Source: Szabonella sp046295215 (GTDB lineage: Bacteria > Pseudomonadota > Alphaproteobacteria > Rhodobacterales > Rhodobacteraceae). Taken from it: a stretch of DNA of 64,000 nucleotides. Shown piece after piece: positions 13,730 to 22,084 of the stretch (within the stretch, counting starts at the first letter, position 1; each line of letters starts with the position of its first letter). A program made the position numbers and the translations under genes. The DNA lies in assembly GCA_046295215.1 (NCBI GenBank), contig JBKBNP010000020.1:1-64000 (forward strand). Reading direction: 5' to 3'. A model generated the notes under the pieces. That model had not been told where the DNA came from. It was given only the letters and a program-made list of their open reading frames with translations, and did no database searches.

Positions 13730-15058
13730 ATGGCGCTTGACCGCAAATCCGCCCCGAATGACCTCAATGCCTTCTGGATGCCGTTCACCGCGAACCGCCA
13801 GTTCAAGAAGAATCCGCGCATGTTCGTGGCATCGAAAGACATGCATTATACCACCTCGGACGGGCGGCAGGTGCTGGACGGGACGGCCGGGCTCTGGTGC
13901 TGCAACGCGGGCCATTGCCGCCCGAAGATCACCGAAGCGATCCAGAAACAGGCGGCCGAGCTTGATTACGCGCCTGCCTTCCAGATGGGGCATCCGGTCG
14001 CCTTCGAACTCGCCAACCGGCTGATCGACATTGCGCCCAAGGGGATCGAGCATGTATTCTACACGAACTCCGGCTCGGAAAGCGTTGAAACTGCACTGAA
14101 ACTTGCGATTGCCTGGCATCGGGCAAGGGGCGAGGGCGCGCGGACGCGGCTGATCGGGCGGGAGCGCGGCTATCACGGGGTGAATTTCGGCGGCATCTCG
14201 GTCGGCGGCATCGTGAACAACCGCAAGGTGTTCGGCAGCCTTCTGAACGGGGTGGACCATCTGCCCCATACCCATCTGCCCGCGCAGAACGCCTTTTCCA
14301 AGGGACAGCCGGAGCATGGGGCCAATCTGGCGGATGAGCTGGAGCGGATCGTGGCGCTGCATGGTGCGGAAACCATCGCCGCCGTGATCGTGGAGCCGAT
14401 GGCGGGGTCCACCGGCGTATTGCTGCCGCCCAAGGGCTATCTGGAGCGGCTGCGGGGGATCACGAGGAAACACGGCATCCTGCTGATCTTCGACGAGGTC
14501 ATCACCGGCTTCGGACGGCTGGGATCGGCTTTTGCGGCCCAGCATTTCGATGTGCTGCCCGACATGATGACCACGGCCAAGGGCCTGACGAATGGTGTCA
14601 TTCCAATGGGCGCGGTGCTGACCACGGCCGAGATCCATGACGCCTTCATGCAGGGGCCGGACCATATGATCGAGCTGTTCCACGGCTATACCTATTCCGG
14701 CAATCCCATCGCCTCGGCCGCCGGGATCGCGACGCTGGACACCTATCGCGAGGAGGGGCTGTTCGAGCGGGCGGCGGAACTGGCGCCCTATTGGGAGGAG
14801 GCGATCCACAGCCTGCGCGGCCTGCCGCAGGTCATCGACATCCGCAACATGGGCCTGATCGGGGCGGTGGAACTGGAGGGCATGCCGGGAGAGCCCACCA
14901 AACGCGCCTTCGAGGCCTTTCTGCGCGCCTATGACAAGGGAATCCTGATCCGCACCACCGGGGACATCATCGCCATGTCGCCGCCGCTCATCATCTCGAA
15001 AGCCGAGATCGACACATTGATCGGCACGCTGGCCGATGTGCTGAAAACCCTGCCATGA
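13730..15058 (+). CDS. Beta-alanine--pyruvate transaminase (omega-aminotransferase)
   Basis: A 442-residue class III PLP aminotransferase. It would transfer the amino group of beta-alanine to pyruvate, giving malonate semialdehyde, the last nitrogen-removing step after reductive uracil breakdown. Visible family features are the N-terminal FWMPFTANRQFK region, SGSESVETALK in the cofactor pocket, IFDEVITGFGR with the PLP-nitrogen Asp, and TTAKGLTNG with the Schiff-base Lys. Length is full. It faces a RutR-like repressor across a RutR box and overlaps the cupin gene (ATGA). Neighbouring dihydropyrimidinase and carbamoylase genes support beta-alanine as substrate. Confidence 0.9.
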   Translation: MALDRKSAPNDLNAFWMPFTANRQFKKNPRMFVASKDMHYTTSDGRQVLDGTAGLWCCNAGHCRPKITEAIQKQAAELDYAPAFQMGHPVAFELANRLIDIAPKGIEHVFYTNSGSESVETALKLAIAWHRARGEGARTRLIGRERGYHGVNFGGISVGGIVNNRKVFGSLLNGVDHLPHTHLPAQNAFSKGQPEHGANLADELERIVALHGAETIAAVIVEPMAGSTGVLLPPKGYLERLRGITRKHGILLIFDEVITGFGRLGSAFAAQHFDVLPDMMTTAKGLTNGVIPMGAVLTTAEIHDAFMQGPDHMIELFHGYTYSGNPIASAAGIATLDTYREEGLFERAAELAPYWEEAIHSLRGLPQVIDIRNMGLIGAVELEGMPGEPTKRAFEAFLRAYDKGILIRTTGDIIAMSPPLIISKAEIDTLIGTLADVLKTLP

Positions 15059-15348
15059 CCGAGGGGCGGGCGCAGGCGGTCGGCACGTTGCTGGTGGAAA
15101 CCGACCGGGTGAAGGTCTGGCGCTATGAGTTTGCGCCGGGGGCAGAAACCGGCTGGCACCGGCATGGGCATGATTATGTGATCTGCGCCGTGACGGACTG
15201 CGCGATGCGGCTGGAATTGCCGGGGGGCGAGGTGTCGGAGGTGCTGGTTCCGGCAGGCAGCGCCTATGCGCGGGCCGAGGGCGTGGAACATAATGTCATC
15301 AATGCTGGCATCGTGCCAATGTGTTTCATCGAGACCGAACTGAAATAG
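15055..15348 (+). CDS. Small cupin protein
   Basis: A 97-residue single-domain cupin, start overlapping the aminotransferase stop. The first cupin motif is GWHRHGHDY with the metal-binding His pair; the second is AYARAEGVEHNVINAG with the later His. The barrel is therefore probably metal-loaded, and may be an enzyme or a small-molecule sensor. Coupling to the transaminase suggests a role around malonate semialdehyde or beta-alanine. Followed by the two-hairpin repeat at 15370. Confidence 0.8.
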   Translation: MTEGRAQAVGTLLVETDRVKVWRYEFAPGAETGWHRHGHDYVICAVTDCAMRLELPGGEVSEVLVPAGSAYARAEGVEHNVINAGIVPMCFIETELK

Positions 15349-15369
15349 CGCGACGGCACAGGGGGCGCA

Positions 15370-15443
15370 GGGGGGCTGTCTGCCCCCCTCGGACCGGCTT
15401 GGCCGGTCCTCACCCCCCGAGGATATTTCCGGACAGAAAAAGG
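15370..15443 (+). repeat. Two-hairpin dispersed element, copy A
   Basis: Hairpin 1 is GGGGGGC-TGTCT-GCCCCCC (15370-15388); hairpin 2 is GGACCGGC-TTG-GCCGGTCC (15391-15409); a tail CCCCGAGGATATTTCCGG and AGAAAAAG follows. It lies 22 bases after the cupin stop in the same sense and may act as terminator or mRNA 3' structure. Four related copies occur in this window. Confidence 0.75.
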
Positions 15444-15454
15444 GGCGGGCAGCC

Positions 15455-15913
15455 CTAGGACGCCGCCCCGGCCAGACGTTCCAGTGCCTCCAGAACGAGG
15501 GCGTGATCCTCGGCTTGCGGCAGGCCCGAAACAGTGGCCACGGCGACGACGCCTGCCCCCCGGACCCGGATCGGAACCGCGCCGCCGTGATCGGCGTAGT
15601 CCGCGGGGTCCAGCCCGTGCCGGGCAAGGGTTTCGCCCCTGGCGGCGTTGCGCTGGCCGATAAGGAAGGAGGAGGCCTGCATCAGCAGCGCGGTGTTGGA
15701 CTTGCGCCGGGCCCAGAACGCGTTGAGCGGGGTGGAACCGGGCAGGGCGACGTGGAAGAAGGTCCGGTCTGCGGAGCGGATGTCGATGACGAGCGGGGCG
15801 GAGAGCGCCTGCGCCAGTTGCACGAGGATCGCGCCCAGCCGCAGGGCGGTGTCTTCGGTGAACTGATCCAGCAGGATTGCGCCTTCGCGGGTTTCCAGAG
15901 CGTCGAGGTCCAT
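15455..15913 (-). CDS. UPF0303 (HbpS/DUF336-like) protein
   Basis: A 152-residue protein of the UPF0303 family, which has the HbpS/GlcG-like fold. Recognisable segments are PLVIDIRSADRTFFHVALPG, the WARRKSNTALL helix (characteristic of the family) and the end GGAVPIRVRGAGVVAVATVSGLP (positions about 108-130). Members bind small ligands and are often encoded with catabolic genes; the biochemical role is unsettled. It is convergent with the cupin gene and stands before the second RutR-like repressor gene, with a gap of 70 bases from that gene's end, possibly the same transcript. Confidence 0.85.
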   Translation of the reverse strand: MDLDALETREGAILLDQFTEDTALRLGAILVQLAQALSAPLVIDIRSADRTFFHVALPGSTPLNAFWARRKSNTALLMQASSFLIGQRNAARGETLARHGLDPADYADHGGAVPIRVRGAGVVAVATVSGLPQAEDHALVLEALERLAGAAS

Positions 15914-15983
15914 CCTTGATCCTGTTGTTTTGCGTTCGGGGTTTATGTATCAATGGGTTGCAGGCTGCACTTCGTCCGGTTCG

Positions 15984-16631
15984 TCAGGTGGCGCCGATGC
16001 CGCGCAGGATGATCGTCTTGACACTGTCCTTGGCGGCCTGCCAGTCGCGGTCCGAGAGCGGCTTGCCCCCGTTGAGCGTCTCGATCTGATGGCCGAAATC
16101 GGCGTAATGCTGGGTCGTGGCCCAGAGCATGAAAAGCAGATGCTTCGGGTCGACCGGCGCCATCCGCCCTTCGGCGATCCAGCGGCGGATATGGGCGGCT
16201 CGGCCCTCGGTCCAGTCGCGCAGCGTGGTTTCCAGATAGTCCTGGATCACCGGCGCGCCATGCATCACCTCGGAGGCCCAGACCTTTGATCCGTCCGGGT
16301 GGCGGCGCGAGATTTCCATCTTGGCGTCGATATAGGCGCCGATGCCCTCGGCCGGGCCGCTGGCCTTGTCGAACGTGTCGGCGGCACGCAGCCAGACCTC
16401 GAAGATGTTCTGCACCACGCGGCGATAGAGCGACTCTTTCGTCGGGAAATAGTAGTGCAGGTTGGCCTTGGGCAATCCGGCCAGATCGGCGATGAGCTGC
16501 ATTGTCGCGCCGCCGAAACCCGCCTCGGCAAAGACCTTTTCGGCAGCCTGCAGAATCATGCGCTCGTTTTCCTGCCGGATTTGCATGCGGCGGCCTTTGG
16601 CGATGCGCGAAATCCGGGCAGGGTCTGTCAT
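15984..16631 (-). CDS. Second RutR-like TetR regulator
   Basis: A 215-residue TetR protein paralogous to the one at 12949. The shared pattern is ATMQLIADLAGLPKANLHYY then FPTKESLYRRVV in the DNA-binding part, and LLFMLWATTQHYADFGHQI in the ligand domain. Start at 16631 (MTDPARIS) was chosen over a longer frame that crosses the operator region. It faces the carbamoyl-beta-alanine amidohydrolase gene, and two RutR-box-like palindromes lie between them. Having two RutR-type repressors in one locus may allow separate control of the transaminase and hydrolase/transport arms. Confidence 0.85.
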   Translation of the reverse strand: MTDPARISRIAKGRRMQIRQENERMILQAAEKVFAEAGFGGATMQLIADLAGLPKANLHYYFPTKESLYRRVVQNIFEVWLRAADTFDKASGPAEGIGAYIDAKMEISRRHPDGSKVWASEVMHGAPVIQDYLETTLRDWTEGRAAHIRRWIAEGRMAPVDPKHLLFMLWATTQHYADFGHQIETLNGGKPLSDRDWQAAKDSVKTIILRGIGAT

Positions 16632-16650
16632 GGGCCTCGTCAGAATTTTG

Positions 16651-16666
16651 TTGACCGGTTGGTCAG
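16651..16666. promoter_or_regulatory. RutR-like box 1 upstream of pydC
   Basis: TTGACCGGTTGGTCAG differs from the RutR consensus TTGACCAnnTGGTCAA at two of 14 defined positions and shares TTGACCG with the site at 13650. It lies in the divergent gap between the second TetR gene and the amidohydrolase gene. Confidence 0.7.
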
Positions 16667-16684
16667 GTTGTGCTGCGCTTGCCC

Positions 16685-16700
16685 TTGACCATAGGGTCAG
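16685..16700. promoter_or_regulatory. RutR-like box 2 upstream of pydC
   Basis: TTGACCATAGGGTCAG is a weaker match (12 of 14 defined positions) 34 bases from the first box, centre to centre. Two sites in one gap suggest cooperative binding or separate control of the two directions. Confidence 0.55.
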
Positions 16701-16759
16701 AAAACGAGTCGTCGCAAGAGGGCGTTCCGGCGCCGCGGCCAGACAGGGAGATCCAGCCG

Positions 16760-18010
16760 ATGCCAGCACCCGGAGAGAACCTCCGCATCAATCCCGAACG
16801 GTTGTGGGACAGCCTGATGGAGATGGCGAAGATCGGCCCCGGCATTGCGGGGGGCAACAACCGCCAGACCCTGACGGACGCGGATGCCGAGGGGCGCGCG
16901 CTGTTCCAGCACTGGTGCGAGGCGGCCGGGATGACCATGGGTGTCGATGAGATGGGCACGATGTTTGTCCGACACGAGGGCACCGACCCCGAGGCGCTGC
17001 CGGTCTATGTGGGCAGTCATCTGGATACCCAGCCGACGGGCGGAAAATATGACGGGGTTCTGGGGGTTCTGGCGGGGCTGGAGATCGTGCGGACCTGCCG
17101 CGATCTGGGGATCAGGACGCGCCGGCCCATCGTGGTGACGAACTGGACCAATGAGGAAGGCACCCGATTTGCCCCCGCGATGCTGGCGAGCGGCGTCTTT
17201 GCCGGGGTGCTGGAGCAGGACTGGGCCTATGACCGGGTTGATGCCAAGGGCTTGCGGTTCGGCGATGAGCTGGAGCGGATCGGCTGGAAGGGTGCCGAGA
17301 AAGTCGGCGCGCGCAAGATGCATGCTTTTTTCGAGCTGCATATCGAGCAGGGGCCCATTCTGGAGGCCGAGGGCAAGCAGGTGGGCGTGGTCACCCATGG
17401 TCAGGGTCTGCGCTGGATCCAATGCACGGTGACGGGCAAGGGCAGCCATACCGGATCGACGCCGATGTATATGCGCCGCAATGCCGGGCGCGGATTGGCG
17501 CGGGTGACAGAACTGGTGCATGAGATCGCGATGAAGCACCAGCCCAATGCCGTGGGCGCGATCGGCCATGTCGATGTCTACCCGAACAGCCGCAACATCA
17601 TTCCCGAAAAGGTGGTGTTCACCATCGACGTGCGCAGCCATGTGCTGGAGGTGCTGGAATCCATGGTGGCGGAAATCGCCGCCCGCGCACCGGGGATCTG
17701 CGCCGAGGTGGGGGTGAAGTATTCCTCGGAAGTGGTTGGTTTCTTTGACCCGCCCGCCTTTGACGAACGCCTTGTAGGCATGGTGCGGTCGGCGGCGGAG
17801 CGGTTGGGCTATTCCCATATGGACCTGATTTCCGGGGCCGGGCATGATGCCTGCTGGATCAACCGGGTCTATCCCACGACGATGGTGATGTGCCCCTGCA
17901 AGGACGGGCTGAGCCATAACGAGGCGGAGGAAATCTTGCCGGAATGGGCGCAGGCGGGGGCGGATGTGCTGCTGCACGCGGTGCTGGAGGCGGCGGAGGT
18001 GGTCTCCTGA
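16760..18010 (+). CDS. N-carbamoyl-beta-alanine amidohydrolase
   Basis: A 416-residue M20-family carbamoylase (allantoate amidohydrolase/beta-ureidopropionase group). It hydrolyses N-carbamoyl-beta-alanine to beta-alanine, CO2 and ammonia. Metal-site motifs are GSHLDTQPTGGKYDG (His and Asp), TNEEGTRFAP (Glu), HIEQGP (His, Glu) and the C-terminal SGAGHDA. The start at 16760 follows the operators and gives the family's usual N-terminus. It is followed by a dispersed hairpin element and then dihydropyrimidinase, the enzyme that makes its substrate. Other carbamoyl amino acids are possible substrates, but this context makes the pyrimidine route most likely. Confidence 0.9.
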   Translation: MPAPGENLRINPERLWDSLMEMAKIGPGIAGGNNRQTLTDADAEGRALFQHWCEAAGMTMGVDEMGTMFVRHEGTDPEALPVYVGSHLDTQPTGGKYDGVLGVLAGLEIVRTCRDLGIRTRRPIVVTNWTNEEGTRFAPAMLASGVFAGVLEQDWAYDRVDAKGLRFGDELERIGWKGAEKVGARKMHAFFELHIEQGPILEAEGKQVGVVTHGQGLRWIQCTVTGKGSHTGSTPMYMRRNAGRGLARVTELVHEIAMKHQPNAVGAIGHVDVYPNSRNIIPEKVVFTIDVRSHVLEVLESMVAEIAARAPGICAEVGVKYSSEVVGFFDPPAFDERLVGMVRSAAERLGYSHMDLISGAGHDACWINRVYPTTMVMCPCKDGLSHNEAEEILPEWAQAGADVLLHAVLEAAEVVS

Positions 18011-18021
18011 TGGAGCGCGCC

Positions 18022-18073
18022 GGGGGGCCGTCTGCCCCCCGGACCCCCCGAGGATATTTTTGAACAGATGAAC
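18022..18073 (+). repeat. Dispersed hairpin element, copy B (one hairpin)
   Basis: Hairpin 1 is GGGGGGC-CGTCT-GCCCCCC (18022-18040). The second hairpin is missing; the tail GGACCCCCCGAGGATATTTT follows directly. It lies between two genes of one apparent operon, 11 bases after the amidohydrolase stop and shortly before the dihydropyrimidinase start, so it cannot be a full terminator here. Confidence 0.7.
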
Positions 18074-18087
18074 AGGGGAGATGGGCG

Positions 18088-19542
18088 ATGGCGTCGGTTG
18101 TGATCAAGGGCGGAACGGTTGTCACGGCGGACCTGTCCTATGTTGCGGATGTGAAGGTCGAGGGCGGGGTCATCACCGAGATCGGACCAAACCTTTCGGG
18201 CGGCACCGAACTCGACGCGACCGGCTGCTATGTCATGCCGGGGGGGATTGATCCGCATACGCATCTGGAAATGCCTTTCATGGGCACCTATTCGGCGGAT
18301 GATTTCGAATCCGGTACGCGGGCGGCACTGGCGGGCGGCACGACGATGGTGGTGGATTTCGTGCTGCCGGGGCAGGGGCAGGGGCTGATGGATGCCGCCC
18401 AGATGTGGCACAACAAATCGGGCCGGGCGCATTGCGATTATTCCTATCACATGGCGATCACCTGGTGGGGGGAGAAGGTCTGGCAGGGCATGGAGGAGAG
18501 CGTGAAGGCGGGCATGACCTCCTTCAAGCATTTCCTGGCCTACAAGGGCGCCTTGATGGTGAATGACGACGAGTTGTTCCAGTCCTTCCGCCGGGTGGGG
18601 GATCTGGGCGGGCTTGCCATGGTCCATGCCGAAAACGGCGATGTGGTGGCGGAACTGACGGCGAAACTGCTGGCCGAGGGCAATTCGGGGCCCGAGGCGC
18701 ATGCCTACAGCCGCCCGCCGCAGGTGGAGGGCGAGGCGACCAACCGCGCCATCATGATTGCCGATATGGCAGGGGTGCCGCTCTATGTCGTGCATACCTC
18801 CTGCGAGGAGGCGCATGAGGCGATCCGGCGTGCGCGGATGGCGGGCAAGCGGGTCTGGGGCGAACCCCTGATCCAGCATCTGACGCTGGATGAGGGCGAG
18901 TATTTCCACCCCGACTGGGACCATGCCGCGCGGCGTGTGATGTCGCCGCCCTTCCGCAACAAGGCGCATCAGGACAGCCTTTGGGCCGGGTTGCAATCAG
19001 GGTCGCTTTCCGTGGTGGCGACGGATCATTGCGCCTTCACCACGGAACAGAAGCGGTTCGGGACGGGGGATTTCTCGAAGATCCCGAATGGCACGGGGGG
19101 GCTGGAGGACCGGATGCCGATGCTCTGGACGCATGGGGTGGGCACGGGGCGGCTGACGCCGAATGAATTCGTGGCGGTGATCTCGACCAATATCGCGAAG
19201 ATCCTGAACTGCTATCCGAAAAAGGGCGCGGTGCTGGTGGGGGCGGATGCCGATCTGGTGGTCTGGGATCCGCAAGCCGAGAAGGTGATTTCCGCGAAGG
19301 GGCAGCAATCGGCGATCGATTACAACGTGTTCGAGGGGCAGGCCGTCAAGGGCCTGCCGCGTTTCACCATCACGCGGGGGCGCGTGGCGGTGACCGAAGG
19401 CAGGGTTGCGCCGCAGGAGGGCTGGGGCCAGTTCGTGCCCCGCGAGGCGCGGCCTGCGGTGAACCGGGCGTTGAGCCAGTGGAAGGATCTGACCGCGCCG
19501 CGCCCGGTGGTGCGGTCGGGTGTGCCGGCGACGGGGGTGTAG
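18088..19542 (+). CDS. hydA: Dihydropyrimidinase
   Basis: A 484-residue cyclic amidohydrolase that opens dihydrouracil to N-carbamoyl-beta-alanine. The binuclear metal centre is clear: HTHLEMPF (His-x-His), the carboxylated Lys in SFKHFLAYKGALMV, two His in the VVHTSCEEAH and HAENGD regions, and Asp in VVATDHCAF. Length is typical. It stands between the carbamoylase and an SDR whose start follows its stop directly. The initial dehydrogenase that reduces uracil (PydA/PydB) is not in the window, so the pathway is completed from elsewhere or the cell imports the dihydro compounds. Confidence 0.94.
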   Translation: MASVVIKGGTVVTADLSYVADVKVEGGVITEIGPNLSGGTELDATGCYVMPGGIDPHTHLEMPFMGTYSADDFESGTRAALAGGTTMVVDFVLPGQGQGLMDAAQMWHNKSGRAHCDYSYHMAITWWGEKVWQGMEESVKAGMTSFKHFLAYKGALMVNDDELFQSFRRVGDLGGLAMVHAENGDVVAELTAKLLAEGNSGPEAHAYSRPPQVEGEATNRAIMIADMAGVPLYVVHTSCEEAHEAIRRARMAGKRVWGEPLIQHLTLDEGEYFHPDWDHAARRVMSPPFRNKAHQDSLWAGLQSGSLSVVATDHCAFTTEQKRFGTGDFSKIPNGTGGLEDRMPMLWTHGVGTGRLTPNEFVAVISTNIAKILNCYPKKGAVLVGADADLVVWDPQAEKVISAKGQQSAIDYNVFEGQAVKGLPRFTITRGRVAVTEGRVAPQEGWGQFVPREARPAVNRALSQWKDLTAPRPVVRSGVPATGV

Positions 19543-20238
19543 ATGAAGGTTGCACTGGTCATTGGCGGCGGGTCGGGCATGGGCGAAGCCTCGGCCCGGG
19601 CGCTGGCGGCGGACGGGTTTGCCGTCGCGATCCTGTCCTCCTCCGGCAAGGGGGCGAAGGTGGCGGCGGACCTGGGCGGGATCTGTCAACAGGGATCCAA
19701 CCGGTCCGAGGCCGACATTCGCACGCTGGTTGACGCGGCTATGGCGCGCTGGGGGCGGGTGGATGTGCTGGTCAATTCGGCGGGTCACGGCCCGAAAGGG
19801 CCAGTGCTGGAACTGACCGATGCCGACTGGCATGAAGGGATCGAGGTCTATTTCCTCAATGTCGTGCGGGCCCTGCGGGTCGTGGCGCCGGTGATGGCGG
19901 CAGGCGGCGGCGGGGCCATTGTCAATATCTCCACCGCCTGGGCCTTCGAGCCCTCGGCGATGTTTCCGACCTCGGGTGTGGCGCGGGCGGGTCTGGCGGC
20001 CTTCACCAAGGTATTCACCGATGAATGGGGGGGCAGGAATGTCCGCATGAACAATGTGCTGCCCGGCTGGATCGACAGCCTGCCGATGAAGGACGAGCGC
20101 ACCGCCGCCGTGCCGATGGGGCGCTATGGCAGGGCGGAGGAGATTGGCCGGACAGTGGCCTTTCTGGCGTCCGAGGGCGCAGGTTACATCACAGGGCAGA
20201 ATATCCGCGTTGATGGCGGATTGATGCGGGGGGTCTGA
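19543..20238 (+). CDS. SDR-fold protein lacking the Tyr-x3-Lys pair
   Basis: A 231-residue short-chain dehydrogenase/reductase fold protein. The nucleotide site is intact (GGGSGMGE at 8-15, NSAG at 78-81), and the end carries ITGQNIRVDGG. The usual catalytic Tyr-x3-Lys is replaced: by alignment with SDRs, Ser144 and Arg148 in PTSGVARAG stand in its place, with Ser130/Thr131 before them. A subset of SDRs with this ARAG pattern and an NVLPGWIDSLP segment exists, so it is probably a conserved variant rather than a broken gene. The start abuts the dihydropyrimidinase stop. Substrate unknown; malonate semialdehyde is one contextual guess. Confidence 0.85.
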   Translation: MKVALVIGGGSGMGEASARALAADGFAVAILSSSGKGAKVAADLGGICQQGSNRSEADIRTLVDAAMARWGRVDVLVNSAGHGPKGPVLELTDADWHEGIEVYFLNVVRALRVVAPVMAAGGGGAIVNISTAWAFEPSAMFPTSGVARAGLAAFTKVFTDEWGGRNVRMNNVLPGWIDSLPMKDERTAAVPMGRYGRAEEIGRTVAFLASEGAGYITGQNIRVDGGLMRGV

Positions 20239-20287
20239 TGGCAGGGCGGCACAGGCAATCGGCGCCAGAGCCGACCGGGGGCGGGCG

Positions 20288-21088
20288 ATGAAGGACGGAT
20301 CCGATGTGCGGCACCCGGTGATCGAAGCCCGCGATGTCAGCCTGACCTTCCAGACCGCCGATGGCCCGGTTCATGCGCTGAAAGACGTGAACCTGACCAT
20401 AAACAAGGGCGATTTCGTCAGTTTCATCGGGCCGTCAGGCTGTGGCAAGACGACCTTCCTGCGGTCCATCGCGGCGCTGGAGCATCCGACATCCGGCACG
20501 TTGACGGTGAATGGCATGACGCCGGACGCGGCCCGACAGGCGCGGGCTTATGGCTATGTGTTCCAGGCGGCGGGGCTTTACCCCTGGCGCACGATTGCGG
20601 GGAATATCCGGCTGCCGCTGGAGATCATGGGGTTTTCCCGCGCCAAGCAGAAAGAGCGGGTGGAGCGGGTGCTGGATCTGGTGGAGCTTTCGGGGTTCGG
20701 CAAGAAATACCCCTGGCAATTGTCGGGCGGGATGCAGCAGCGGGCGAGCATTGCGCGCGCGCTGGCCTTTGATGCCGATATATTGCTGATGGATGAACCG
20801 TTTGGTGCGTTGGACGAGATCGTGCGCGACCGGCTGAACGAGGAGGTGCTGAAACTCTGGGCGCGGACGGAAAAGACCATCGGCTTTGTCACCCATTCCA
20901 TCCCCGAGGCAGTTTATCTGTCCACCCGGATCGTGGTGATGAGCCCGCGTCCGGGGCGGATAACAGATGTGATCGAGAGCCCGCTGCCGAAGGAGCGCCC
21001 GCTCGACATCCGCGACAGCCCGGAATTTATCGAGATCGCGCATCGGGTGCGCGATGGCTTGCGGGCGGGGCATGGCGATGAGGCGTGA
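20288..21088 (+). CDS. ABC importer ATPase, nitrate/taurine/NMT1 type
   Basis: A 266-residue ATP-binding subunit of the TauB/SsuB/ThiZ group. Walker A GPSGCGKTT at 48-56, Q-loop in YVFQAAGLYPWRT, signature LSGGMQQRASIARAL, Walker B ILLMDEPFGALDE and the switch His in FVTHSIPEA are all present. It forms an importer with the two permeases and the THI5-like binding protein downstream. The locus points to a pyrimidine or dihydropyrimidine ligand. A dispersed hairpin element separates it from the first permease gene. Confidence 0.92.
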   Translation: MKDGSDVRHPVIEARDVSLTFQTADGPVHALKDVNLTINKGDFVSFIGPSGCGKTTFLRSIAALEHPTSGTLTVNGMTPDAARQARAYGYVFQAAGLYPWRTIAGNIRLPLEIMGFSRAKQKERVERVLDLVELSGFGKKYPWQLSGGMQQRASIARALAFDADILLMDEPFGALDEIVRDRLNEEVLKLWARTEKTIGFVTHSIPEAVYLSTRIVVMSPRPGRITDVIESPLPKERPLDIRDSPEFIEIAHRVRDGLRAGHGDEA

Positions 21089-21109
21089 TCGTTCGGGGCC
21101 GGGCGGGCA

Positions 21110-21181
21110 GGGGGGCTGTCTGCCCCCCCTTGGCCCTTGCGGGCCAATTCCCCCCCGAAGGTATTTGGGCCAAGATGAAAG
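21110..21181 (+). repeat. Two-hairpin dispersed element, copy C
   Basis: Hairpin 1 is GGGGGGC-TGTCT-GCCCCCC (21110-21128); hairpin 2 is TTGGCCC-TTGC-GGGCCAA (21130-21147); tail CCCCCGAAGGTATTTGGG then CCAAGATGAAAG. The second stem differs in sequence from copies A and D but keeps pairing. It lies inside the transporter operon. Confidence 0.75.
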
Positions 21182-21190
21182 GCGGGGCGG

Positions 21191-22084
21191 ATGAGGTCGG
21201 TGCTGCCGGTTCTGGTTGTCGTCGCGGCGATTCTTGCGCTTTGGTATGTCGCGGCCGTGGGGATGAACGCGCAATGGGCGCGCGATCAGGCGGCGCGGGC
21301 GGGGGTGGAGATCGGCTGGGGCCAGATCGCGGCGGAGGCGATGCGGCAGGAGCGCCCGGTGCTGCCCGCGCCGCATCAGGTGGCGCTGGAATTCTGGAAA
21401 CTGACCTGGACCGAGGAGGTGGAGGGACGACGCGGGATCGTGCAATCGGGGAGCCTTTCGAACCGGAGCCTGGTCTATCATGCGCTTGTGACGCTGACCT
21501 CGACGGGGCTCGGGTTTCTGATCGGGGCGGGGTTCGGCATCCTTCTGGCCATCGGGATCGTGCATAACCGCGCGATGGACATGAGCGTGATGCCCTGGGC
21601 GATTGCGAGCCAGACCATCCCCATCGTGGCGATTGCGCCGATGATTATCGTCGTTCTCAATTCCATCGGCGTGACGGGGGTGGTGCCGAAGGCGGTGATT
21701 GCGGCTTACCTGAGTTTCTTTCCGGTCGTCGTGGGGATGGTCAAGGGGTTGCGCAGCCCCGATGCGATGCAGACCGATCTTTTGCGGACCTATAATGCGG
21801 GCGCGGTGCAGGTGCTGGGCAAGCTGCGCTTTCCGGCCTCGATGCCCTATCTCTTCGCCTCGCTGAAGGTGGGGGTTGCGGCGTCTCTGGTGGGGACAAT
21901 CGTGGCCGAATTGCCGCTGGGCGGGGCGGGGCTGGGCACGCGCCTGCTGGCGGGAAGCTATTACGGCCAGACCATCCAGATCTGGGCCACGCTGATCGCG
22001 GCGGCGCTGCTGGCGGCGGGGATGGTGGGGATCGTGGGCCTGGTGCAGCGGGTGACCTTGCGGCGTATGGGGATGGCGCAATGA
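21191..22084 (+). CDS. ABC importer permease 1
   Basis: A 297-residue inner-membrane permease of the SsuC/TauC (BPD_transp_1) type. A first membrane helix at residues 4-22 (LPVLVVVAAILALWYVAAVG) is followed by a periplasmic stretch with a conserved APHQVALEFW segment and then five or six helices; the EAA-like coupling loop is near YNAGAVQVLGKLRFPASMPY (positions about 200-219). It overlaps the second permease gene (ATGA), as expected for a heterodimeric channel. Confidence 0.9.
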   Translation: MRSVLPVLVVVAAILALWYVAAVGMNAQWARDQAARAGVEIGWGQIAAEAMRQERPVLPAPHQVALEFWKLTWTEEVEGRRGIVQSGSLSNRSLVYHALVTLTSTGLGFLIGAGFGILLAIGIVHNRAMDMSVMPWAIASQTIPIVAIAPMIIVVLNSIGVTGVVPKAVIAAYLSFFPVVVGMVKGLRSPDAMQTDLLRTYNAGAVQVLGKLRFPASMPYLFASLKVGVAASLVGTIVAELPLGGAGLGTRLLAGSYYGQTIQIWATLIAAALLAAGMVGIVGLVQRVTLRRMGMAQ

